This document shows positions 57,242-64,000 of a stretch of 64,000 nt of DNA, one piece after another. A program made the translations under genes and the position numbers. The stretch spans positions 83,090-147,089 of the forward strand of contig JAABSX010000005.1 of the NCBI GenBank assembly GCA_011390205.1, written 5' to 3'. Position 1 is the first letter of the stretch, and every line of letters starts with the position of its first letter. The notes beneath the pieces are model-generated. The model did no database searches. It was not told where the DNA came from and saw only the letters and a list, made by a program, of their open reading frames with translations. The DNA comes from Microscillaceae bacterium. Its GTDB lineage: Bacteria > Bacteroidota > Bacteroidia > Cytophagales > Microscillaceae.

Positions 57242-57279
57242 AAGTGCCTGATTCAGAGGAGTCAGGCACTTATTTTTTT
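57242..57279 (+). terminator. Rho-independent terminator
   Basis: AAGTGCCTGA pairs with TCAGGCACTT in a 10-bp stem, with a T run on the plus strand. It also lies between convergent genes, so it may serve both. Confidence 0.8.
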
Positions 57280-57283
57280 GCTC

Positions 57284-58150
57284 CTAATTTCTAAAAGGAA
57301 GCCCCAATCTTTGGCGAGTCTCTTGAATACTGGAGATTTCTGCTCCGAGCATGTGGGCTAGAGCTACTCCAGCTTCTACACAGTCCCCATTAGATTTTGC
57401 CATTTCGCCATTGGGTAAATAAAAATTATCTTCTAGCCCTACTCTAAAGCTTCCACCCATCGTTACGGCTACGGCAGCGAGTTGCCACTGTTTGCGGCTG
57501 ATGCCTATCACTTGCCAATGCTTGCCCTGAGGGATTTGCTGGACTTGATGGATGAGATTCTCTGTAGTGGCAGGTATCCCGCCCAAAACCCCCATCACAA
57601 GGCTATACACGGCATTATCAGGTACTAAGCCCATATCTATCAGAGGCTCAGCATTGCGGATATGCCCTGTATCGAAGCACTCCATCTCGGGAGTAGTGCC
57701 AGCTTCACTCATCTTTTCCACAAAAAATTGCATATCATCAAAGGGATTGGCAAAAACTGCATTGAAATAAAATTTTTTGGCGGAGGAGGAGTAAATCGCA
57801 TAATTCATACTTCCCATATTGAAGGCTGCCATGTCGGGCTTCAGAGTTGTGATGTGTTTGATGCGTTCTTCTTTGGCGATGCCCACACCTCCCGTGGAGT
57901 AATTGATGATGATGTCAGGGCAATGCCTACGGACTTCGGCGTGGATTTGCTCAAATACTTCTAGCCTCCAGCTCGGTGTGCCGTCATTCTCACGTGCGTG
58001 GATGTGTACGATGCTCGCCCCTGCGTCTTGGGCACGCTTGGCTTCTTCGCCTAGCTCTTCGGGTGTGTAGGGGATGTGGGGACACTGCTGCCGAGTAGTG
58101 GCCGCTCCTGTGAGTGCACAAGAGATGATTACTTTATTATTTTTTGACAT
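57284..58150 (-). CDS. Beta-keto acid cleavage enzyme (BKACE, DUF849)
   Basis: 288 residues of the BKACE family, whose founder is 3-keto-5-aminohexanoate cleavage enzyme. It has the zinc ligands His49 and His51 in VHIHAR, the early SCALTGAAT strand and VGLEDNFYLPNGEMAKSN near the C-terminus. Family members combine a beta-keto acid with acetyl-CoA to give acetoacetate and a new CoA ester. It is the last gene of the tetR-carboxylase operon, 31 bp after the alpha subunit. The substrate side chain is not predictable. Confidence 0.92.
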   Translation of the reverse strand: MSKNNKVIISCALTGAATTRQQCPHIPYTPEELGEEAKRAQDAGASIVHIHARENDGTPSWRLEVFEQIHAEVRRHCPDIIINYSTGGVGIAKEERIKHITTLKPDMAAFNMGSMNYAIYSSSAKKFYFNAVFANPFDDMQFFVEKMSEAGTTPEMECFDTGHIRNAEPLIDMGLVPDNAVYSLVMGVLGGIPATTENLIHQVQQIPQGKHWQVIGISRKQWQLAAVAVTMGGSFRVGLEDNFYLPNGEMAKSNGDCVEAGVALAHMLGAEISSIQETRQRLGLPFRN

Positions 58151-58181
58151 ATTTTAATCCATTTTGTTTGATAAATATTTT

Positions 58182-60188
58182 TTAGTCATTGATTATAGCT
58201 TCTATTTTTAGAAGTAAAAAACCTGCTTCTACGCTCTGCCCTGCGGTTACATAGACTTCTGCCACAGTTCCATCTTGGTGGGCAGAGAGGGTGTTTTCCA
58301 TTTTCATAGAAGAAAGCACGAGGAGGCTATCTCCCGCCTTTACTTTTTGCCCTGCTGCTACCAGTACTTTGATGACTTGTGAGGGCATGGGTGCTTCAAA
58401 ACCGCCTGCTACTTTTTCTATTTCTTTTTCGGGAAATCGCTCTTTGAGCTGGAGGGTGATGCTGCCAAATTGTTCGTTTTGAAGATAATAATGATTTTTA
58501 TGTTGGGCAAAGTGATAGATACAATACTGCCCATTGATTTCAAAAGAAAGGCTGTGCTTGCTCACTTCTAAAAGCTGCACCTGCCAAATCTGTGAAGCCA
58601 TATCAAACTCAAATCGTTGGTTTTTGAGGTATTTATACTGTACCAAGATTTCTTCTTCTCCCCAAAAATAACTCTCTTGCTGAGGCTGATAAAAGCTATT
58701 TCGCCAGCCAGAGGGGATATTTCTGAGCAATGTCCTTTGTTGCTCACGTGTATGCCACTGTGAGAGGCAGCAAGCGATGGCAGCAAGCGTTTTATTTTCC
58801 TGAGCAAGACTGCTTTGCCCAAAATCAAATACACTTTTCAGGAAATGTGTGTCATACTTTCCTTCTCTAAATAGCTGATTTTCAAATAGTTTACTCAGAA
58901 AATTTTGATTGGTCGTCAATCCTAGACAAAGCAAATTACGCAGCACATAATGCATCTTGCGGTGGGCTTCGGCTCGGGTCTCTGCCCACACGATGAGCTT
59001 CGCAATCATAGGGTCATAATAAATAGAAATCTCTGAGCCACTTTCTACGGCAGTTTCTACCCTGAGTCCTTCTACTTTGGGCACTTGCCAATGCAAAATT
59101 TTGCCTGTGGCGGGCATAAAGTCATTTTGAGCATCTTCGGCATAGAGGCGGCACTCCACGGCATAGCCTTTTGCTTGTATTTCTGGCTGAGAAAAGGGCA
59201 GCGGCTGCCCTTCGGCTATTTTTATTTGTAGGGCTACCAAGTCTAGGCCTGTGATTTCTTCGGTAACGGGGTGCTCTACTTGCAGGCGAGTATTGACCTC
59301 CAAAAAATAAAAATCTTGAGTCTGGTCATCCAGCATAAACTCTACAGTGCCAGCATTGTCATAGTGGAGTGCTTTGGCGGCTTTGAGGGCAGCTTCGCCC
59401 ATTTTGGTTCTGAGTTCTTCACTCAATGCAGGTGAAGGACTTTCTTCTATGATTTTTTGGTAGCGTCTCTGGATACTGCACTCTCTCTCTAAGATATGGA
59501 CTGCATTGCCGTGCTTGTCTCCAAAAATCTGAAACTCTATGTGTCTGCCCAAAGCGATGTATTTCTCGATAATCAGCTCACTGTCTCCGAAGGCATTTTG
59601 AGCCTCACTTTGAGCAGCTTCTATAGCCTTCTCGAGTTCGCTTTCTTGGCTTACGATTCTCATTCCTTTGCCTCCGCCTCCCGCAGCAGCTTTGAGCAAA
59701 ATAGGGAAATCCATTTTTTTGGCTTCGCTGAGGAGGGTTTCTTTGCTTTGGTCTTTGCCCTGATAGCCAGGTATGACAGGAACTTGGTGCTGCTGCATCA
59801 GAGATTTTGCACTGGATTTAGAACCCATGGCGGCGATAATCTCAGGGCTAGGGCCGATGAATACAATGCCTGCCTCTGCACATTTTTGGGCAAAAGCAGC
59901 ATTCTCAGACAGAAAACCATAGCCAGGATGCAGGGCATCTATCTGGTGTTTTTGGCAAATCTCTATGAGTTTGTCTTGGTGAAGGTAAGATTCACTCGGA
60001 TTGCTTTCTCCGATAAACAAGGCGGTGTCGGCTTCTTTCACAAAAAGGGCTGCCCTGTCTGCCTCCGAAAAAACGGCGATGCTGCGAATGCCCATTTTCC
60101 TACAGGTACGAATGATGCGTGAGGCGATTTCTCCACGATTGGCAATCAGAATGGACGTAATGGGAGATATTTTTTTGTTTTTATTCAT
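58182..60188 (-). CDS. Acyl-CoA carboxylase alpha subunit (biotin carboxylase plus biotin carrier)
   Basis: 668 residues. The biotin carboxylase part has ILIANRGEIASRI, the ATP-grasp loop KAAAGGGGKGM and EVNTRLQVEHPVTE. A middle domain of about 120 residues is followed by a biotinyl domain with the acceptor Lys629 in SSMKMEN. It forms carboxybiotin and passes it to the beta subunit encoded just upstream. The domain layout matches methylcrotonyl-CoA, geranyl-CoA and propionyl-CoA carboxylases; the substrate is set by the beta subunit. Confidence 0.93.
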   Translation of the reverse strand: MNKNKKISPITSILIANRGEIASRIIRTCRKMGIRSIAVFSEADRAALFVKEADTALFIGESNPSESYLHQDKLIEICQKHQIDALHPGYGFLSENAAFAQKCAEAGIVFIGPSPEIIAAMGSKSSAKSLMQQHQVPVIPGYQGKDQSKETLLSEAKKMDFPILLKAAAGGGGKGMRIVSQESELEKAIEAAQSEAQNAFGDSELIIEKYIALGRHIEFQIFGDKHGNAVHILERECSIQRRYQKIIEESPSPALSEELRTKMGEAALKAAKALHYDNAGTVEFMLDDQTQDFYFLEVNTRLQVEHPVTEEITGLDLVALQIKIAEGQPLPFSQPEIQAKGYAVECRLYAEDAQNDFMPATGKILHWQVPKVEGLRVETAVESGSEISIYYDPMIAKLIVWAETRAEAHRKMHYVLRNLLCLGLTTNQNFLSKLFENQLFREGKYDTHFLKSVFDFGQSSLAQENKTLAAIACCLSQWHTREQQRTLLRNIPSGWRNSFYQPQQESYFWGEEEILVQYKYLKNQRFEFDMASQIWQVQLLEVSKHSLSFEINGQYCIYHFAQHKNHYYLQNEQFGSITLQLKERFPEKEIEKVAGGFEAPMPSQVIKVLVAAGQKVKAGDSLLVLSSMKMENTLSAHQDGTVAEVYVTAGQSVEAGFLLLKIEAIIND

Positions 60189-60233
60189 AAGAAAGTGCTT
60201 GTTTGGAGGCCAAGGTTTGATAGTTTGGAAAAA

Positions 60234-61835
60234 TTACATCCTGAATATGCCATAGCCTTCCGAGCCTTTGATTTCTTGGCTATACAGTACTGCAAGTGCA
60301 AAACCTAGGTGATTTCTGGTATCACGAGGGTCTATGATGCCATCATCCCACATCTCAGAGGTGGCATGCCAAGCAGTAGATTTGGATTCGGCTTCTTTGA
60401 TGAGCATTTGTTTCATCATTTGTATCTGGGCCTCATTGATTTCTTGCCCTAAAGATTGGGCAGATTGCCGCTGCACGATTTCCATCACGCCCGCAAGCTG
60501 CTCGCTTCCCATCACACCGATTTTATGATTGGGGTAGGTAAACAGAAAATTTGGCTGGTAAGAAAGTCCGTTCATGCCGTAATTTCCTGCTCCATAAGAT
60601 GCCCCAATCATGAGCGTGATAGATGGTACTTTGCTATTGGAGACTGCATTGATGAGTTTTGCTCCATTTTTGATGATTCCGCCTTCTTCGTAGCTTTTCC
60701 CCACCATAAAACCCGTCACATTTTGCAAAAAAATCAGCGGAATGTTGTTTTTATTGCTGAGCTGTATAAACTGTGTGCCTTTGTTGGCATCTTCCGAAAA
60801 AATCACCCCATTATTTGCCAAAATCCCCACAGGATAGCCGTGAATCTTTGCCCAGCCCGTAACGAGTGTCTTGCCATATTCAGGCTTAAACTCACTAAAT
60901 TGAGAGCCATCTACCACACGAGCCATCACTTCACGGACGTCAAAAGGCACTTTTACATCGGCAGAGACGATTCCTAAGATTTCTTCGGCATCATAAAGTG
61001 GCTCTTCCACAGGCTCTTCGGGTATGGGCTGTGGCTTGGGCGTGGAGATAGTTTCCATAATCTCGCGTGCCAATCGGATGCCGTCTAGCTCATCTTCTGC
61101 CAGATAATCAGAGACTCCTGAGATGCGGCTGTGCATTTCTGCCCCTCCGAGGCTTTCGTCATCTACTTCTTCATTGGTTGCCATCTTCACGAGGGGAGGG
61201 CCTGCTAAGAATACTTTAGCTTTTTGCTTTTGGAAAATGGCATAATCTGACATCCCTGGTACATAAGCCCCGCCTGCTGTGGCATTGCCAAAAACCACAG
61301 AAATGGTCGGAATGCCAAGTGCGGAGCGGCGTGTAATCTCTCTAAATCCTGCGCCACCATAGTTAAATATTTTGGCTTGGTCGGGCAGGTTTGCCCCTCC
61401 ACTTTCCACAAGATTGATAGAAGGCAGTTTGTTTTCTAAAGTAATTTCATTGATTCTGAATGTCTTGAAAGCCGTGTGATAGTCCACAGAGCCGCCTTTG
61501 CGAGTGCCTACATTGGAGTTAATCATACACAATTTGCCCGCTACCAGCCCGATGCCGCTCACACTCGTACCGCCTGCCCCGAAGCCATCTTTACGGCCCA
61601 TCCCTACGAGGGGCAGCAGCTCTAAAAAGGGGCTGTCTTGGTCTAGGAGAAGCTCTATCCGCTCACGGGCGAGGAGTTTTCCTCTTTTTCTTGCCCTCTC
61701 TATTTGTTTTTCACTGCCTTCAAACCTGCTTTCCTCGAGGTGAAGGTGTAGCTTCTCGAGGAGCTGAAGCATTTGGGCGTAATTGGCCTTGTATGCCTCA
61801 CTTTGTGGATTGATGTAGGTTTTGAGTGCTCTCAT
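60234..61835 (-). CDS. Acyl-CoA carboxylase beta subunit
   Basis: 533 residues of carboxyltransferase, with both crotonase-like halves. The acyl-CoA oxyanion region is GNATAGGAYVPG, unlike the GSCTAGGAYVPA usual in methylcrotonyl-CoA carboxylase; LAGPPLVKMATNE and GGAEMHSRISG follow. This pattern is closer to the geranyl-CoA/short-acyl carboxylase branch. C-terminal IGASYGAGNYGM is typical. Methylcrotonyl-CoA carboxylase remains possible. It is second in the operon, 41 bp after the TetR gene. Confidence 0.92.
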   Translation of the reverse strand: MRALKTYINPQSEAYKANYAQMLQLLEKLHLHLEESRFEGSEKQIERARKRGKLLARERIELLLDQDSPFLELLPLVGMGRKDGFGAGGTSVSGIGLVAGKLCMINSNVGTRKGGSVDYHTAFKTFRINEITLENKLPSINLVESGGANLPDQAKIFNYGGAGFREITRRSALGIPTISVVFGNATAGGAYVPGMSDYAIFQKQKAKVFLAGPPLVKMATNEEVDDESLGGAEMHSRISGVSDYLAEDELDGIRLAREIMETISTPKPQPIPEEPVEEPLYDAEEILGIVSADVKVPFDVREVMARVVDGSQFSEFKPEYGKTLVTGWAKIHGYPVGILANNGVIFSEDANKGTQFIQLSNKNNIPLIFLQNVTGFMVGKSYEEGGIIKNGAKLINAVSNSKVPSITLMIGASYGAGNYGMNGLSYQPNFLFTYPNHKIGVMGSEQLAGVMEIVQRQSAQSLGQEINEAQIQMMKQMLIKEAESKSTAWHATSEMWDDGIIDPRDTRNHLGFALAVLYSQEIKGSEGYGIFRM

Positions 61836-61876
61836 GGGCTACTTTATTTGTATTTTTTGAATATCTAAGTAAATCT

Positions 61877-62539
61877 TCAAAACTGGATTAAATCTTCTAT
61901 CTCAAAGGGGGCGCCGAGTGTATTGTAATACTCTTGCCCAAAAAACTTAATGAAAGATTGCGTGCCTTTTTCGGTGAAGTGGGGCAGTAAAATACTCCAT
62001 ATTTTTTTAATCATCTCCTCAAAATCGTGTGCTTCTGCCCCTCTTGCAAATTCCTGATTAAGCCAATAAAAACTGAGCATCCAAGTGATAAAAGCAAGAT
62101 TATGGTACAAACCTTTGAATGGCTCTGCCTTCATATTGCCAAGCCTCATAGCAAAAGCAATGGTGGCTTTGTAATCTGTGATGGCTTGCTGGGTCATTTC
62201 TCTAAATTTGTTTTTGACCAAAGAGTGCTGCAACACGTGCCTATCCAAAAATAAAAAAGAATACTCTTTTTGGGTTTGATACAAGATTTTGGTGCTGTTG
62301 TATAGATTCTCAAAAGAGGGCAAAGCCCTGATTTTGCTCCGTTCGGCTTCCATTTTTGCCCATACACGCTCCACAATGGTTTCTAAGAGTGCCTCCTTGT
62401 CTTTGAAATGATAGGTAAGATTGCCTCTTGTCATAGAGAGTTGGTTTGCCAACTCTTGCATAGAAACAGCCCCGAAGCCCCATTCATTGAATAATCTGAC
62501 GGATTTGATGATGATTTTATTTTTGGCAGATAGACTCAT
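61877..62539 (-). CDS. TetR/AcrR family transcriptional regulator
   Basis: 220 residues. The N-terminal helix-turn-helix is clear (AVSMQELANQLSMTRGNLTYHF), and the rest is a helical ligand-binding domain. As first gene of the carboxylase-BKACE operon it probably controls that operon and itself, likely sensing an acyl-CoA or a related pathway compound (inference). A possible TCTAG-N18-CTAGA inverted repeat lies at 62563-62590, upstream of its start. Confidence 0.9.
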   Translation of the reverse strand: MSLSAKNKIIIKSVRLFNEWGFGAVSMQELANQLSMTRGNLTYHFKDKEALLETIVERVWAKMEAERSKIRALPSFENLYNSTKILYQTQKEYSFLFLDRHVLQHSLVKNKFREMTQQAITDYKATIAFAMRLGNMKAEPFKGLYHNLAFITWMLSFYWLNQEFARGAEAHDFEEMIKKIWSILLPHFTEKGTQSFIKFFGQEYYNTLGAPFEIEDLIQF

Positions 62540-62562
62540 GAGAGAGATTAGGCGTTTTTAAA

Positions 62563-62590
62563 TCTAGGTTTTTAGTTGTTTTAGACTAGA
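62563..62590. promoter_or_regulatory. Possible TetR operator
   Basis: TCTAG at 62563-62567 is mirrored by CTAGA at 62586-62590, 24-51 bp upstream of the TetR start. The arms are only five bases, so this is weak. Confidence 0.25.
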
Positions 62591-62765
62591 AATATTTTAC
62601 AATGATAGTATTTTTTTGAGTGATTCAAAAAATAATTATGATTTTTTATAGATTTTTTTGGTCTGATATGTATCTGACATTAACGTTACATTAACCCATG
62701 TCTATTAACTTCCCTATTTCTTTTGGCGTTGAAATCTTATACGCAAAGACATAAAATCTCCCCCT
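62591..62765. other. AT-rich intergenic region
   Basis: It contains no ORF or clear RNA. A short TTAACGTTA palindrome and a repeated TCTGA lie at about 62661-62690, possibly regulatory for the TetR operon. Confidence 0.3.
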
Positions 62766-62978
62766 CTGGTCGCAGCGTCTTGACCCGCAACAGCAAACTG
62801 TTCTTAGCATCTCGCTAAGAACAAACTTTCACGAATCATTTAAACTAAAATATAAAATAAAATTCTGAAATAAACGCAAATCAATACCCAAAACCACGAC
62901 TTCATGATGCAAAGACCTTTGGTCAGAGCGAGACGCATCTGACCAGTTTGCAGTTGTGGGTCAAGACGCTCTGACCAG
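62766..62978. repeat. Long inverted repeat pair with internal hairpins
   Basis: The arm 62766-62800 is mirrored by 62944-62978 with about four to five differences over 35 bases. Each arm continues inward into its own hairpin: GTTCTTAGC/GCTAAGAAC at 62800-62822 and GGTCAGA/TCTGACC at 62921-62944. Both hairpins share the loop core AGCGAGAYGC when read in the same orientation, while the stems differ but stay paired. A related 23-base segment occurs at 37224-37246. No ORF lies between the arms. Confidence 0.65.
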
Positions 62979-63032
62979 AATGAGGATTTAATGATGAATG
63001 ATACCATGGCTTATGCAGAGGATTGAATAAAG

Positions 63033-63065
63033 AAAGAGGTAGCAATATTCATTCGCTACCTCTTT
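63033..63065. terminator. Strong hairpin, probable terminator
   Basis: AAAGAGGTAGC and GCTACCTCTTT form a perfect 11-bp stem with an 11-base loop. No gene ends right next to it, so it may belong to a lost gene or a small RNA. Confidence 0.6.
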
Positions 63066-63210
63066 GTGTTCATAAGAGCTTCGTAGTATCAGAGTAGGTA
63101 TAAGATGTGATTCTCCTTAGTGTTGTAGATTTATACAAACACCACATCACTCAATCACTCTCTGTTTTTCCCAAAAAACAGACAAATCCGAAGATTTGCA
63201 TCATAGCAAG

Positions 63211-63242
63211 TGCGTAGTTTTCCGCTGCACTCAAACTACGCA
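63211..63242. repeat. Hairpin repeat, copy B (loop CGCTGCACT)
   Basis: TGCGTAGTTT pairs with AAACTACGCA in a perfect 10-bp stem around a 12-base loop containing CGCTGCACT. Copy A is at 37363-37386. It lies 8 bp past the stop of the 84-aa gene, so it may act as a terminator for it. Confidence 0.6.
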
Positions 63243-63249
63243 AAACACT

Positions 63250-63504
63250 CTACGCAGAACTGGGTGGATACACTAATAACTCATCAGCATAAATATTAAT
63301 TTGTAGATCTCTAGCCTCATGCAATATAACATTATCGTCACTAATAAAAAACGACAAACCGTCATCAAATTCATTATTGATTTTACTTACTATAATCTTA
63401 ACGAATGAGTTTTTAGGTAAAATAATTTCATCCCAAAATGGTTCTACAATTAATAGTAAGTCTTTTTCCTTATTGTTATGAAACTTAATAGTTTGTATAT
63501 TCAT
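63250..63504 (-). CDS. Small protein, immunity-like by position, 84 aa
   Basis: 84 residues of mixed hydrophobic and acidic character, with predicted alternating strands (LLLIVEPFWDEIIL, FVKIIVSKI). I do not recognise a family. It starts three bases after the stop of a toxin-like C-terminal fragment on the same strand, the standard order of a polymorphic toxin and its immunity gene. Immunity function is inferred from position only. Confidence 0.6.
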   Translation of the reverse strand: MNIQTIKFHNNKEKDLLLIVEPFWDEIILPKNSFVKIIVSKINNEFDDGLSFFISDDNVILHEARDLQINIYADELLVYPPSSA

Positions 63505-63507
63505 ATC

Positions 63508-63720
63508 TTAATCCCATATTTTTAAAAGTTTTATCATAATTCCCTTTCTACCTTCAGCTGTTCTATTCGCATTTACAGATTGTCCTGTTTTTTTTAATTG
63601 TTGTTGTTTACTTAACTCAATTGCATTATTGTATGCACCTAGCCAATTTTTCACATCTTCTCTTGTAGCACCAGCAGCCTTAAGTCTTTCAACATCATCT
63701 GCCCCTACTGGTCTTAGATA
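63508..63720 (-). pseudogene. Truncated polymorphic-toxin-like C-terminus
   Basis: An open frame of 70 residues has no start codon near its beginning and meets an in-frame TAG at 63721-63723. It begins YLRPVGADDVERLKAAGATR, continues through VKNWLGAYNNAIEL and ends KLLKIWD. The helical, charged, short C-terminal module directly before a small gene fits the toxin tip of a secreted polymorphic toxin. The main body is missing, probably lost at the IS junction just upstream. No toxin family was recognised. Confidence 0.5.
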
Positions 63721-63723
63721 CTA

Positions 63724-63818
63724 TCTTAAACTCCAAATATTTTGATATAATTTTTCCAAGAATTTTGTTTTAGAAATAGATTCGTTTTATCTTTGATTTA
63801 AGGAAAAAGGGAAGTAGC
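63724..63818. other. Junction between toxin fragment and IS element
   Basis: This AT-rich stretch without an ORF probably contains the terminal non-coding part of the IS110-like element. No clear terminal inverted repeats are seen, as expected for IS110. Confidence 0.4.
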
Positions 63819-64000
63819 CTACTGGCTTACTATCTCGGGTAGGGGAAGTTTATCTTCCTCTACTAAAATATGTTTTTTGTGTTTTTTCTCATCAAAATCT
63901 TCTTCTTTCTTCCAGAGAGTGTACATCAAACAAAGTAGCTTTCTTTGCACAGCTACATATCCCTTCATTTTTTCTTTGGTTCTTTCAAATACTCTTAGAT
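63819..64000 (-). mobile_element. IS110-family transposase, C-terminal end (runs off window)
   Basis: The minus-strand frame is open from the window edge to a stop at 63819-63821. Its 59 residues include MKGYVAVQRKLLCLMYTLWK, matching the C-terminus of IS110/IS116/IS902 transposases, where a conserved basic helix of the form VAV.RKLL..LY.L is found. The N-terminal RuvC-like and catalytic Ser-domain parts lie beyond the window. Confidence 0.7.

Noticed and set aside
1..64000. CRISPR array
   Set aside because: No regularly spaced direct repeats were seen, and no cas-like gene is present.

Overview
The window is chromosomal DNA from a member of the Bacteroidota, most likely a Cytophagales-type gliding or marine lineage. 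The evidence is a type IX secretion (T9SS) C-terminal sorting domain, the short Bacteroidota primary sigma factor, TAnnTTTG-type -7 promoter boxes, few recognisable Shine-Dalgarno sequences, and lineage-restricted families (DUF3822, DUF4270, SiaC/DUF1987, secreted CHAT-TPR proteins). The genus cannot be named from sequence alone.

Layout. 1-8217 (minus strand) is a signalling cluster: a membrane GAF protein cut by the window edge, a 1406-aa secreted TPR-CHAT caspase-like protein, and a TPR protein with a histidine-kinase-like C-terminus that has lost its phospho-accepting His and ATP-lid glycines. 8651-14836 is a 2061-aa T9SS cargo built of about ten repeats. 15-30 kb is mostly housekeeping: hydrolase, alkyltransferase-like protein, tRNA methyltransferase, a degenerate MltD/LysM protein, O-methyltransferase, M16 peptidase, LolA, PyrF, NuoD, two NUDIX hydrolases, DUF3822 and PyrE. 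30-37 kb holds FahA, PanC, a half-length glycogen-synthase-like protein, a DUF4270 lipoprotein and GlmS. After a small repeat-bearing island (37.1-37.7 kb) come a second secreted CHAT-TPR protein and a CheY-like regulator. 41.4-43.8 kb is a PglC/PglD/PglE-like cassette for an amino-sugar glycan. Then follow tRNA-Met, a START-like protein, an LptF/G permease, rpsO, pnp, the primary sigma factor and thioredoxin reductase. 50.9-57.3 kb carries a haloalkane-dehalogenase-like enzyme, a PhoD-like phosphatase, NuoB, SiaC, a LysE exporter, an M50 protease and a glycine-zipper stress protein.

57.3-62.5 kb is a four-gene minus-strand catabolic operon: TetR regulator, acyl-CoA carboxylase beta and alpha (biotin) subunits, and a beta-keto acid cleavage enzyme. 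The last 1.5 kb is an accessory island. It holds dispersed hairpin repeats, a small immunity-like ORF, a truncated polymorphic-toxin-like C-terminus and the C-terminal end of an IS110-type transposase.

The most interesting points are the secreted CHAT and pseudo-kinase cluster, the carboxylase plus beta-keto-acid-cleavage operon, the truncated toxin/immunity/IS island, and hairpin repeats whose stems change in a compensated way around a constant loop. Each complex I subunit gene found here (nuoD, nuoB) stands alone, which suggests the nuo operon is broken up in this genome.
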